Source of the DNA: Gemmatimonadota bacterium
GTDB lineage: Bacteria; Gemmatimonadota; Gemmatimonadetes; Gemmatimonadales; Gemmatimonadaceae
Length of the DNA: 64,000 nt
Assembly: GCA_020161135.1 (NCBI GenBank)
Contig: JAIUOB010000001.1
Span: forward strand, 806,001 to 870,000
Direction: 5' to 3'
Below, one piece after another: positions 42,400-51,067 of this stretch. Each line of letters begins with the position of its first letter. Position 1 is the first letter of the stretch. The position numbers were made by a program, and so were the translations under genes. Under the pieces are notes generated by a model. The model searched no databases and was not told where the DNA came from. It was given only the letters and a program-made list of their open reading frames with translations.

Positions 42400-44574
42400 A
42401 TGAGAACCATTATCACCCATATCTCAGTGCTGACCACTTCCCTCGCCGTTCCGCTTCTGCTCGTCGCCCTCGGCGCCCAGCAGGACACCACCCGTCGCGT
42501 CGACACCACCGCGACGCGCCCCACCACCGTGCCGGCCACTGCCCCCGGCGGCCGCGCCCCCCAGACCCTCGACGAGGTACGCGTTCGCGCCGCGGGCAGC
42601 CGCGAGCGCGCCACACGGGCCACCCACTCGAAGTCGAGCACCCGCACCGAGACGCCGCTGCGCGAGATCCCGCAGTCGCTCACGGCGCTCTCCGCCCCGC
42701 TGCTGCGCGACATCAACCTGCCCACGGTCGCCAGGGCGCTGGAGTACGTCCCCGGTGTCACCATGGGGCTGGGGGAGGGACACCGCGATGCCCCGACCAT
42801 CCGTGGGCAGTCGACCACCGCCGACTTCTTTGTCGACGGCGTGCGCGACGACGCGCAGTATCTCCGTGACACCTACAACGTCGCGCAACTCGATGCCCTG
42901 CGCGGGCCCAACGCGGCCGTCTTCGGGCGCGGCGGTGGTGGTGGGGTCATCAATCGCGTGCTCAAGCAGGCCGAGTGGCAGCCGATCTTCGGTGGCCGCG
43001 TCGAGACGGGGAGCTGGCAGCAGCGTCGGCTCACGGTCGATGCCGGGGCGCCGCTCTCGGCGCACGTGGCCGCGCGCGTCAACGCGCTGCACGAAGCGGG
43101 CGATGGCTTTCGCCATGGCATGTCCGCCGAGCGGTCGGGCGTGACACCGGTCGTGGCGCTCGCGGTCGGGCCCACGGTGGTGCATGCCGGGGTCGAACAC
43201 CTGGTCGACCGGCGCGTCGTGGATCGCGGCGTGCCCTCGGCGGCCGGGCGACCGGCAGCGTTCGACGCACGCGCCTTCGTCGGGGACACCACGCTCAATC
43301 GCAGCACCAACACGGCGCAGTCGGCTTGGGTGCAATCGGCGTGGGCGCCGACGCCGGCGGTGCAGGTGCGCACGCACCTGCGCGCGGTGCACTACGACAA
43401 GTTCTATCGCAATGTCTTCGCCAACAGCGCAGTGCAGGCCGATGGTGCGACCTTCACGCTGGGTGGCTACAGCACCGCCACCGACCGCCGGAGCCTGTTC
43501 GCCCAACAGGATGCGACGTGGCAGGGCACCACGGGGCTGCTGCACCACACGGTGCTGGTAGGCGCCGAGGCGAGCCGACAGCACACCGACAACCTGCGGC
43601 AGACGGCGTACTTCGGGAGCGGCAGCGGCACCACGAGCACACCCGCACGCATCGACGCGCCGCTGCTTGCCGTGCCGGTCAGCTTCCGCCAAAGCGCGAC
43701 CGACGCCGACAACACAAGTCGTGCCGATGTGGTTGCGGCGTTCGCGCAGGAGCAGGTGCGCATCGGTGAACACCTGCAGCTACTGGGCGGCGTGCGCGCC
43801 GACCGCATGGCGGTGGTGGTGCACGATCAGCGGAGTGGCGCGCGGTTCCAGCGCACCGACGCGATGATCTCGCCGCGCGCTGGCGTGGTCGTCCTGCCGA
43901 GCAAGGCGCTGTCGGTGTACGGTTCGTGGTCGGTGTCCCACCTGCCGTCGAGCGGCGATCAGTTCGGTGCGCTCACCGCCAGTTCGCAGACGTTGCGCCC
44001 CGAGCAGTTCCGCAATCGCGAGGCCGGCGTGAAGTGGGCACCCGTCGAGGCGCTCGACGTCACGGCGGCGTGGTATGTGCTCGACCGCAGCAACACCACC
44101 GCTCCCGACCCCGCCGACGCCACGCGGCTCGTGCAGACGGGGCGCCAGCAGACGCGCGGCGTCGAGCTCGGTGTGCAGGGGCACGCGACGGCGTGGTGGA
44201 CCGTCGTGGGCGGACTGGCCGTGCAGCAGGCGCGCATCGTGAGTCGCACGGCCGCGGCACGCGCAGGCGCGTCGGTGCCCCTGGTGCCGCGCACCACGGC
44301 ATCGGTGTGGAACCGCGTGCGTGTGACCCGGCGCGCCGCCCTCTCGCTCGGCGTCGTGCATCAGGGAGATCGCTACGCGGCCATCGACAACACGGTGCGC
44401 CTGCCACACTTCACGCGACTCGATGGCGGACTCGTGGTCGACCTGCGCGGCCCGCTCGCGGCGCACGTGCAGGTCGAGAACCTGCTGGACAGCCGGTACA
44501 CGGCCACGTCACACGGCAACAACAACATCATGCCCGGGGCTGGCAGGACGCTGCGGCTCTCCCTGGTGCGCTGA
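42400..44574 (+). CDS. TonB-dependent siderophore receptor
   Basis: A 724-residue outer-membrane receptor. Signal peptide at residues 1-25 (ISVLTTSLAVPLLLVALGA). The plug has TPLREIPQSLTALSAPLLRDINLPTVARALEYVPGVT, TIRGQSTTADFFVDGVRDDAQYLRDTYNVAQLDALRGPNAAVFGRGGGGGVINRV, typical of Fiu/CirA-like ferric-catecholate receptors. The barrel ends GNNNIMPGAGRTLRLSLVR with the classic aromatic/R end. It imports a siderophore in a TonB-dependent way; the siderophore is not determinable. A Fur-like box overlaps its start. It is divergent from the RsbQ-like gene. Confidence 0.92.
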   Translation: MRTIITHISVLTTSLAVPLLLVALGAQQDTTRRVDTTATRPTTVPATAPGGRAPQTLDEVRVRAAGSRERATRATHSKSSTRTETPLREIPQSLTALSAPLLRDINLPTVARALEYVPGVTMGLGEGHRDAPTIRGQSTTADFFVDGVRDDAQYLRDTYNVAQLDALRGPNAAVFGRGGGGGVINRVLKQAEWQPIFGGRVETGSWQQRRLTVDAGAPLSAHVAARVNALHEAGDGFRHGMSAERSGVTPVVALAVGPTVVHAGVEHLVDRRVVDRGVPSAAGRPAAFDARAFVGDTTLNRSTNTAQSAWVQSAWAPTPAVQVRTHLRAVHYDKFYRNVFANSAVQADGATFTLGGYSTATDRRSLFAQQDATWQGTTGLLHHTVLVGAEASRQHTDNLRQTAYFGSGSGTTSTPARIDAPLLAVPVSFRQSATDADNTSRADVVAAFAQEQVRIGEHLQLLGGVRADRMAVVVHDQRSGARFQRTDAMISPRAGVVVLPSKALSVYGSWSVSHLPSSGDQFGALTASSQTLRPEQFRNREAGVKWAPVEALDVTAAWYVLDRSNTTAPDPADATRLVQTGRQQTRGVELGVQGHATAWWTVVGGLAVQQARIVSRTAAARAGASVPLVPRTTASVWNRVRVTRRAALSLGVVHQGDRYAAIDNTVRLPHFTRLDGGLVVDLRGPLAAHVQVENLLDSRYTATSHGNNNIMPGAGRTLRLSLVR
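42401..42415. promoter_or_regulatory. Candidate Fur box at the TonB receptor start
   Basis: TGAGAACCATTATCA (42401-42415) is a 7-1-7 Fur-type repeat: read on the minus strand, TGATAATGGTTCTCA has one heptamer identical to TGATAAT and the other matching ATTATCA at 5 of 7. It overlaps the first codons of the TonB-dependent receptor, which would allow iron-dependent repression. The 190 bp before it include an AT-rich stretch (about 42345-42390) that probably holds the promoter. Confidence 0.45.
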
Positions 44575-44658
44575 GCCCGCCGGGGACACGCCCAGCCCCG
44601 CTTGGCTTGCCCCCGAGGGGCCGGACGGCCCATACTTGAGGAAGATCGCAGTGCTCTC

Positions 44659-44692
44659 GCGCCCGGCCACAACGGTCGGGCGCTCGCCTTTT
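44659..44692 (+). terminator. Hairpin and T-tract in the greA leader
   Basis: GCGCCCGGCC (44659-44668) pairs with GGTCGGGCGC (44674-44683) around a 5-nt loop, with one G-T pair, followed by TCGCC and a TTTT run ending at 44692. It is a good intrinsic-terminator shape. It lies 85 bp after the TonB receptor stop and only 18 bp before the greA ATG, so it may terminate the receptor transcript or act as an attenuator of greA. Confidence 0.6.
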
Positions 44693-44710
44693 GTCCCGCA
44701 GGGCCCTCGC

Positions 44711-45196
44711 ATGTTCCAGGAACTCATCGCCAAGATGGCGCGTGAAGTCGAGAAGCTCACCCACGAGCTCAACGTCACGCTCCCCAACGAGATCCGAAAG
44801 GCCGTCGAACTCGGCGACCTCAAGGAGAACAGCGAGTACAAGGCCGCGCTCGAACGGCAGCAGTTCGTGCAGGCACGCCTGGGGCAGCTCACGCAGCGCG
44901 TCACGAAGCTCGCGAACATCGACATCGCGCAGATCCCCGCCGACAAGGTGGGGCTCGGCTCCAAGGTCGTCGTGCAGGACGAGCAGGGCGGCGCGCGCGA
45001 GTCCTACGAGCTCGTCTTCGGTGATGCCGGGGAGCTGCAGGACGGACACGTCACCATGGGGTCGCCCATCGGACGCGCGCTGCAGGGAAAGGGGGTGGGC
45101 GAGACGGCCCTCCTCAAGCTCCCGACCAAGGTGCGGCGCCTGCAGATCGTCGAGTTGCACACCATCCACGACCGCAACGCCGACGACCTGGCATGA
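44711..45196 (+). CDS. greA: Transcription elongation factor GreA
   Basis: A 161-residue GreA. The N-terminal coiled coil ends in LGDLKENSEYKAALERQQFVQARLGQL, with the acidic tip that supports cleavage of backtracked RNA in RNA polymerase. The C-terminal domain has ESYELVFGDAGELQDGHVTMGSPIGRALQGKGVGE, typical of GreA/GreB. An in-frame open stretch before the ATG at 44711 is not part of it: the ATG has a normal GreA N-terminus (MFQELIAKMAREVEKL). It rescues stalled RNA polymerase. Regulated perhaps by the leader hairpin. Confidence 0.95.
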   Translation: MFQELIAKMAREVEKLTHELNVTLPNEIRKAVELGDLKENSEYKAALERQQFVQARLGQLTQRVTKLANIDIAQIPADKVGLGSKVVVQDEQGGARESYELVFGDAGELQDGHVTMGSPIGRALQGKGVGETALLKLPTKVRRLQIVELHTIHDRNADDLA

Positions 45197-45223
45197 CGGC
45201 CGGGTGCGTCGTGGCCCTGCGTG

Positions 45224-46903
45224 TCAGGGCGCGTCGATCGTGAAGAGGCGCGCCACCTCGGCGTCGTAGCGCGCGAGCTGCGCGTCGCGCTCGGCGTCGG
45301 TCCACGCCAGCGCGTCTTGCACCAACGGCGCGATGCGCCGCGCCGCGGCCCGCCCATGGTCGCGGGTCTCGAAGGCCACGTGCGTCCGTCGCACGAGCAC
45401 ATCCGCCAGGGTCGCGGCCCCCTCCCGCTCCACGGCGTGCGGCACCTCCGCCAGCAGGTACGGCAGGTCGTCGCTGATGCGGTGTCCCAGCGTGTGGTCG
45501 CGCTGGACGTAGCTCCACACGTTGCGCCACCGACTCCCGTACGCATGGGCAAGCCGCTCCCCGACCGCGGTGTCGTGGGCCGTGTGTCCCGCGTCGTGCT
45601 CGGTGGCGTCGAGGTGCGCGAGATCGCCACCTGGCAGCGGCGTCGTGCGACTCACCGACCGATCCCACGGCGGCAGCGTCGCGCCCTGCGCGCGGAGCGC
45701 CTGCCGCACCTGCCGCAGCACGTCGACCGCCATGGACCGATAGGTCGTGAGCTTGCCGCCGGTCACGCTCATGAGACCATCGCTGCGTCTGTGCACGGCG
45801 TGCTCGCGCGAGGCCGCGCGCGTCCCCCCGGCGCGTGTCGCGTCGGCGCGCGCCGCGGCGAGTGGGCGGATGCCGCACCAGGCGGCGATCACGTCGTCGT
45901 GCGTGAGCTGCGCGAAGGGAAAGCAGCGATTGGCCGACGCCAGCAGGTAGCTCACGTCGGTGCCCGTGGCGCGAATCGTGTCGGGCCCCGAGGTGGCGGG
46001 CCGCTCGGTGGTTCCGATGATCGTGTGGGCGCCGGCGGGGAGCACGAACATCACGCGGCCGTCGAGCGGCGACACGATCGTGACGGCGTCCTGGTTGCCA
46101 ACGCGATGGCGGGGCACGGCCACGTGCGCCCCCGCCGCGCCGCGCACCGCCGGGCCACTCGGCACGGCCTGCCCAGGCGCAGCGAGGCGCGCCGCCAGTT
46201 CGTCGCTCCACGGTCCGGTGGCGTTCACGAACACGCGCCCCCGCACCACCACCTCATGCCCCAGCACGCGATCGACGACCTCGACGGCGACCAGGCGCCC
46301 GCCCTCGTGTCGCGCACCCGTGACGGCCACGTGGTTGAGCACCGCCGCGCCCGCCTCGCGCGCCGCGAGCGCGGAGGCGAGCGTGAGGCGGCTGTCGTCG
46401 GTGGCGGCGTCGTAGTAGCGCGCGCCGCCCAGCAGGTCGTCCACCGCCAACGCCGGCTCGGCGGCGTGCAGGGCGTCGCGGGACAGCGACCGGTGCGGAC
46501 GCACGTTGCGGAAGAGCGCCAGCGCGTCGTACGCCGTGAGCGCGGCCCGGACCTGCCAGCGCGGAATGCGCGCCCCCCGATACACCGGCCAGGTGAAGGC
46601 CAACGGCTGCACCAGGTGCGGCGCCAGCGTGAGGAGCAGCCGACGCTCGCGGCTGGCCTCGAACACCAGCCCCAGGTGGCCATGCTCCAGATAGCGGACG
46701 CCGCCGTGCACGAGGCGTGACGACCGGCTCGACGTGCCGGCGGCGAAGTCGTCGCGCTCGACCAGCGCCGTCGAGAGTCCGGCCAGCGCCGCCTCGCGCG
46801 CAATGCCTGCGCCGGTGATGCCGCCGCCCATGACCACCACGTCGAACGTCTCCGCGGCGAGCGCGGACACGGTGTCGCGTCGGAGGGTGAGGGCAGGGTG
46901 CAT
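45224..46903 (-). CDS. glpD: FAD-dependent glycerol-3-phosphate dehydrogenase
   Basis: A 559-residue flavoprotein. The ADP-binding motif is VVVMGGGITGAGIAREAALAGLSTALVERDDFAAGTSSRSSRLVHGGVRYLE, diagnostic of GlpD; the DAATDDSRLTLASALAAREAGA and VFVNATGPWSDELA motifs follow. The middle has TIIGTTERP and GIRPLAAA. The C-terminal helical domain includes SYVQRDHTLGH and LADVLVRRTHVAFE, with which the enzyme binds to the membrane. It oxidises glycerol-3-phosphate to DHAP and feeds quinones. Its ATG at 46903 lies 90 bp from the divergent fadI; glycerol and fatty acids both come from lipids. Confidence 0.95.
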   Translation of the reverse strand: MHPALTLRRDTVSALAAETFDVVVMGGGITGAGIAREAALAGLSTALVERDDFAAGTSSRSSRLVHGGVRYLEHGHLGLVFEASRERRLLLTLAPHLVQPLAFTWPVYRGARIPRWQVRAALTAYDALALFRNVRPHRSLSRDALHAAEPALAVDDLLGGARYYDAATDDSRLTLASALAAREAGAAVLNHVAVTGARHEGGRLVAVEVVDRVLGHEVVVRGRVFVNATGPWSDELAARLAAPGQAVPSGPAVRGAAGAHVAVPRHRVGNQDAVTIVSPLDGRVMFVLPAGAHTIIGTTERPATSGPDTIRATGTDVSYLLASANRCFPFAQLTHDDVIAAWCGIRPLAAARADATRAGGTRAASREHAVHRRSDGLMSVTGGKLTTYRSMAVDVLRQVRQALRAQGATLPPWDRSVSRTTPLPGGDLAHLDATEHDAGHTAHDTAVGERLAHAYGSRWRNVWSYVQRDHTLGHRISDDLPYLLAEVPHAVEREGAATLADVLVRRTHVAFETRDHGRAAARRIAPLVQDALAWTDAERDAQLARYDAEVARLFTIDAP

Positions 46904-46993
46904 GGCGCACAATGTCGCCCGGCGCGGACGCACGCCAGCGCAGCGCGCCCTCCCAGCGTGGTCGCCCTGCGGTGCGGCCGTTAGCTTGACGGG

Positions 46994-48289
46994 ATGCCCA
47001 CCTACGGAAACGGGCGCCGCGTGGCCATCGTGGCCGGGGTGCGAACGCCCTTCGCCCGCTCGGGCACCGCGTTGCGCAGCTACACCGCCATCGACCTCGG
47101 CCGGTTCGCGGTCGCCGAGCTGGTGCAGCGGACCGCGCTCGACGGGGCGACCGTCGATGCGCTCGTCTTCGGCACGGTCGTGCCGAATGTCCTCGCGCCC
47201 AACATCGCGCGCGAAGTGGCCCTGCTGCCGCACTTCCCGAAGACCCTGCAGGCCTGGGCGGTGAGCCGGGCCTGTGCCTCAGCCAACCAGGCCATCACCG
47301 ACGCGGCCGACCAGATCGTGCTCGGTCATGCCGATGTCGCCATTGCCGGTGGCGCCGAGTCGCTGTCGCAGGTGCCCATCCTGCACTCGCGTGGCATGAG
47401 CGACGTGCTGGTGGCCGCGTCCAGGGCCAAGTCGCTCTCGCAACGCGCGGCCACGATCGCGCAGCTCCGCCCGCGCGATTTCGTGCCCATCACGCCCGCC
47501 ATCGCCGAGCCAAGCACCGGCGAGACGATGGGGCAGAGTGCGGACAAGATGGCGAAGCTCAATGGCATCTCGCGCGAAGCGCAGGATCGCTTCGCGCTCG
47601 CGTCGCACCAGAAGGCCGCGGCCGGGCTCGACGACGGACGCCTCACGGCGGAGATCGCGCCGATGCCGGTGCCGCCGGCATACGAGGAGATGCTGGCCGA
47701 GGACAACGGCGTGCGCCGTGACAGCACGTATGAGCAGCTCGCCGCGCTCAAGCCGGTGTTCGACCGGCCGTACGGCACCGTGACCGCGGGCAACGCGTCG
47801 CCGCTCACGGACGGAGCGGCCGCCGTGCTGCTCATGAGCGAGGCTCGCGCCAAGGCGCTCGGCTACACGCCGCTCGCCTTCATTCGCAGCTACGCCAACG
47901 CGGCCATCGATCCGGGCGAGCAGTTGCTGCAGGCGCCGGTGCTGGCGGCGCCCGTCGCGCTGCAGCGTGCGGGGCTGTCGCTGCAGGACATGGACCTTGT
48001 CGAGTTGCACGAGGCGTTTGCCGCGCAGGTGCTGAGCAACCTGCACGGCTTCGCGTCACCGCAGTGGGCCGCGCGTGCGGGGCGCTCGGCGCCGCTGGGC
48101 GAGATCGATCCGGCGCGCCTGAATGTCATGGGCGGGTCGCTGTCCATCGGCCATCCGTTCGGGGCCACCGGCGCGCGCATTCTCACCACGCTGTGTCACG
48201 AACTCGCGCGGCGTGGCGGACAGTTCGGCATGCTGTCGGTGTGCGCGGCGGGCGGCATGGGGCACGTCATGGTGGTGGAGCGCACATGA
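46994..48289 (+). CDS. fadI: Acetyl-CoA acyltransferase (3-ketoacyl-CoA thiolase), FadI-like
   Basis: A 431-residue thiolase. Active-site cysteine in SRACASANQAI (~93), the second cysteine in VCAAGGMGHVMVV, the His motif GHPFGATGAR and the NHEAF-equivalent LHEAFAAQV are all intact. Length and sequence match FadI better than FadA. It cleaves 3-ketoacyl-CoA to acetyl-CoA plus the shortened acyl-CoA, the last step of beta-oxidation. The ATG of fadJ overlaps its stop by 4 nt, so the two are co-translated, the usual complex. Confidence 0.95.
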   Translation: MPTYGNGRRVAIVAGVRTPFARSGTALRSYTAIDLGRFAVAELVQRTALDGATVDALVFGTVVPNVLAPNIAREVALLPHFPKTLQAWAVSRACASANQAITDAADQIVLGHADVAIAGGAESLSQVPILHSRGMSDVLVAASRAKSLSQRAATIAQLRPRDFVPITPAIAEPSTGETMGQSADKMAKLNGISREAQDRFALASHQKAAAGLDDGRLTAEIAPMPVPPAYEEMLAEDNGVRRDSTYEQLAALKPVFDRPYGTVTAGNASPLTDGAAAVLLMSEARAKALGYTPLAFIRSYANAAIDPGEQLLQAPVLAAPVALQRAGLSLQDMDLVELHEAFAAQVLSNLHGFASPQWAARAGRSAPLGEIDPARLNVMGGSLSIGHPFGATGARILTTLCHELARRGGQFGMLSVCAAGGMGHVMVVERT

Positions 48290-50451
48290 GCACGCCCACG
48301 GTGGTGCTGCACGATGCGGCCACGGGTGTGACGCTGACCCTCGACGACGGCGTGGGCGTGCTGTCGCTCGACCAGCCCGACTCGCCGGTCAACACGCTCA
48401 ACTCGCGCCTCGGTCCGGTGTTCGAGGAAGCATTCGATCGTGTGCTGCACGATGCCGCGTTCACGGCGCTCGTGCTGGCGAGTGGCAAGGCGGACACCTG
48501 GATCGCGGGCGCGGACATCGAGGAGCTGCGCGGGCTGCAGCGTGCCGAAGACGGTGCCGCGCTGGCGCGGGGCGGGCAGCAACTGCTGGCGCGTCTTGCG
48601 CAGTTGCCGAAGCCCGTCGTCGCGGCCATCAACGGCGCGGCGCTCGGCGGCGGCCTCGAAGTGGCGCTGGCCTGTCACCATCGCATCGCCGCCGACCACC
48701 CCAAGACGATCCTCGCGCTGCCGGAAACGCAGTTGGGACTTCTGCCGGGCGCCGGCGGTACGCAGCGGTTGCCGCGCATTGTCGGCCTGCAGGCTGCGCT
48801 GGACATGATCCTCACCGGCAAGAACATCCGCGCGCGCAAGGCGTGGCAGATGGGGCTCGTGCACGAGCTTGTGCACCCTGCCATCCTGCGTGACGTGGCG
48901 ATGCGGCGTGCGCGCGAGCTGGCGCGTGGCATCGCACCGCCGGTGCGCAAGCGCAGGACCGGTGCGGCGACGGTCCTGCTCGAGGACAACGCGCTCGGGC
49001 GCATGGTGGTGTTCCGCCAGGCGCGCGAGCAGGTGCTGGCCAAGACGCGCGGCAACTACCCGGGGCCGCTCGCCGCGCTCGATGCGGTGCAGCGTGGCTA
49101 CAGCGACGGCGAGGCGGCGGGCTACGCCGCCGAAGCCGAGCACTTCGGCCAGCTCGCCATGACGCCGGTGTGCAAGCAGCTCACCTATCTCTTCTTCGCC
49201 GGCAATGCGCTCAAGAAGGAGGAGGTGCGGCGCGCCGACGGCACGCCCGCCGCGCACGCACCGGTCCGCAAGCTCGGCGTGATCGGCGCGGGGTTCATGG
49301 GAGCGGGCATCACCACGGTCGCGGTGCAGGCGGGCACGCCGGTGCGCCTCAAGGATGCCGCCTGGCCCCGCGTGGCGGCGGGGTGGCGGGCCGTGCGCGA
49401 GGTCGTGCGGGAGCGCCTGCGCCGCAAGCAGCTCACGCGCGCCCAGTTCGATGACACGATGGCGCTCGTGGGCGGCACCACCGACTGGCGCGGCTTCGCC
49501 GATTGTGACCTCGTCATCGAGGCGGTGTTCGAGGATCTCGCCGTGAAGCACGGTGTCGTGCGCGACCTCGAGCGCGAGGCACCGCGCTCGATCATCGCCT
49601 CGAACACGAGCACGATCCCCATTCGCGACATCGCGGCGGCGGCGGCGCACCCCGAACGTGTGCTCGGCATGCACTTCTTCTCGCCGGTGCACAAGATGCC
49701 GCTGCTCGAGGTCATCGTCACGCCGCAGACGAGTCCCGAGGCCACCGCCACCGCGGTGGCGTATGGGCGGCGCCTCGGCAAGACGGTCATCGTCGTGCAG
49801 GACGGCGCGGGGTTCTACGTGAACCGCATCCTCGCCCCGTACCTGAACGAGAGCGGCCGCCTGCTCGACGAAGGCGCGACGATCGAGGCCATCGACCGCG
49901 CACTCGCCGACTACGGTTTCCCCGTCGGTCCGCTCACGCTGCTCGACGAAGTCGGGCTCGACATCGCGGGGAAGTCGGGACCCATCATGGCGGCGGCCTT
50001 CGGCGAACGGCTCACGCCACCTGCCACCCTCACGCAGGTCATCGCGAGCGGCCGCCTCGGACGCAAGGCGAAGCGCGGCTTCTATCGGTACGACGAGCAG
50101 GGCAAGCGGCAGGGGCCCGACGAGAGCGTGTATGCGCTCGCGCCGCACCCCGCGCGCCAGGTCGTGTCCGCCGACGAGATCTGCCGTCGCACCGTGTATC
50201 CGCTCCTCAACGAGGCGGTGCGCTGCCTCGAGGATGGCATCATCGCGTCGCCGCGCGACGGCGACATCGGGGCGGTGTACGGCATCGGCTTTCCGCCCTT
50301 CCGTGGCGGCCCGTTCCGCACGATCGATGCGTTGGGTGCTGCGACCCTCGTGCGCGAACTCGAGACGCTCGACACCCGCTTCCCGGGGCGCTTCACCCCC
50401 GCCGCCCTCCTGCGGGAGCACGCGGCAGGCGGCACGCACTTTCATCCCTGA
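48286..50451 (+). CDS. fadJ: Multifunctional fatty-acid oxidation complex alpha subunit, FadJ-like
   Basis: A 721-residue fusion. Residues ~15-200: enoyl-CoA hydratase (WIAGADIEEL, AAINGAALGGGLEVALACHHRIA, LPETQLGLLPGAGGTQRLPRI). Residues ~315-500: 3-hydroxyacyl-CoA dehydrogenase with NAD motif LGVIGAGFMGAGI, then LVIEAVFEDLAVKHGV, SNTSTIPI and VLGMHFFSPVHKMPLLEVI. The C-terminal helices (VQDGAGFYVNRILAPYLNE, LLDEVGLDIAGKSG) complete the complex. It binds FadI by known complex formation. Translationally coupled to fadI; start ATG 48286. Confidence 0.95.
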   Translation: MSTPTVVLHDAATGVTLTLDDGVGVLSLDQPDSPVNTLNSRLGPVFEEAFDRVLHDAAFTALVLASGKADTWIAGADIEELRGLQRAEDGAALARGGQQLLARLAQLPKPVVAAINGAALGGGLEVALACHHRIAADHPKTILALPETQLGLLPGAGGTQRLPRIVGLQAALDMILTGKNIRARKAWQMGLVHELVHPAILRDVAMRRARELARGIAPPVRKRRTGAATVLLEDNALGRMVVFRQAREQVLAKTRGNYPGPLAALDAVQRGYSDGEAAGYAAEAEHFGQLAMTPVCKQLTYLFFAGNALKKEEVRRADGTPAAHAPVRKLGVIGAGFMGAGITTVAVQAGTPVRLKDAAWPRVAAGWRAVREVVRERLRRKQLTRAQFDDTMALVGGTTDWRGFADCDLVIEAVFEDLAVKHGVVRDLEREAPRSIIASNTSTIPIRDIAAAAAHPERVLGMHFFSPVHKMPLLEVIVTPQTSPEATATAVAYGRRLGKTVIVVQDGAGFYVNRILAPYLNESGRLLDEGATIEAIDRALADYGFPVGPLTLLDEVGLDIAGKSGPIMAAAFGERLTPPATLTQVIASGRLGRKAKRGFYRYDEQGKRQGPDESVYALAPHPARQVVSADEICRRTVYPLLNEAVRCLEDGIIASPRDGDIGAVYGIGFPPFRGGPFRTIDALGAATLVRELETLDTRFPGRFTPAALLREHAAGGTHFHP

Positions 50452-50475
50452 CCCCCACCACTCGCCCTCGCATCC

Positions 50476-51012
50476 ATGAGCCAGACGCTGCACCCCCGCA
50501 TCGTGGAAGTGGTCTCCGCCCTCGAGGCCGCGCAGGAGCACATGCGCGAGACGCTCGCTGACATTCCGGCCGAGCTCATGTCGCGCAAGCCGGCCGACGG
50601 TGGCTGGTCGGTCGAGGAGATCGTCGATCACCTTGCCCGCATCGAAGACGGGCTGGGTCGGGTCATCGGCGGGATGCTGAAGCAACTGGAAGGCACCGTC
50701 GACACCGAGACCGACCCCATCGCGCCGACCATCGCGATGTACAACGTGCCCGAGCCGGTGCGGAAGATCGCGGCGCCGGAGCGGGTGCAGCCCGTCGGCA
50801 TGCCGCTAGCCGAGGCACTGGCCGCGCAGGCGGCGGCCCGCACACGGGTCATCGAGGCGCTGCGTGCCGGGTCCGGACGCGCCCTGCACACCCAGACCTT
50901 CCCGCACCCGTTCTTCGGGCCACTCAACGGCTACCAGTGGGCGCTGCTCAACGCCCAGCACCAGCGGCGGCACTGCGTCCAGATGCGGAATACCGTCGGC
51001 TCCTTCGCCTGA
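50476..51012 (+). CDS. DinB-like (four-helix bundle) protein
   Basis: A 178-residue protein with the DinB-like fold: the N-terminal helix AQEHMRETLADIPAELMSRKPADGGWSVEEIVDHLARIEDGLGRVI and the C-terminal WALLNAQHQRRHCVQMRNTV are the pattern seen in DinB superfamily proteins, in which histidines near both ends bind a metal (DH and HQRRH here). The family contains thiol-S-transferases and unknown proteins. It lies 24 bp after fadJ. Function is not determined. Confidence 0.8.
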   Translation: MSQTLHPRIVEVVSALEAAQEHMRETLADIPAELMSRKPADGGWSVEEIVDHLARIEDGLGRVIGGMLKQLEGTVDTETDPIAPTIAMYNVPEPVRKIAAPERVQPVGMPLAEALAAQAAARTRVIEALRAGSGRALHTQTFPHPFFGPLNGYQWALLNAQHQRRHCVQMRNTVGSFA

Positions 51013-51067
51013 GTCCGGTCGGTCCCGCGCCAGTCCCGCCGCCCCGCTCCCCGTTTACCTTTCGCGC

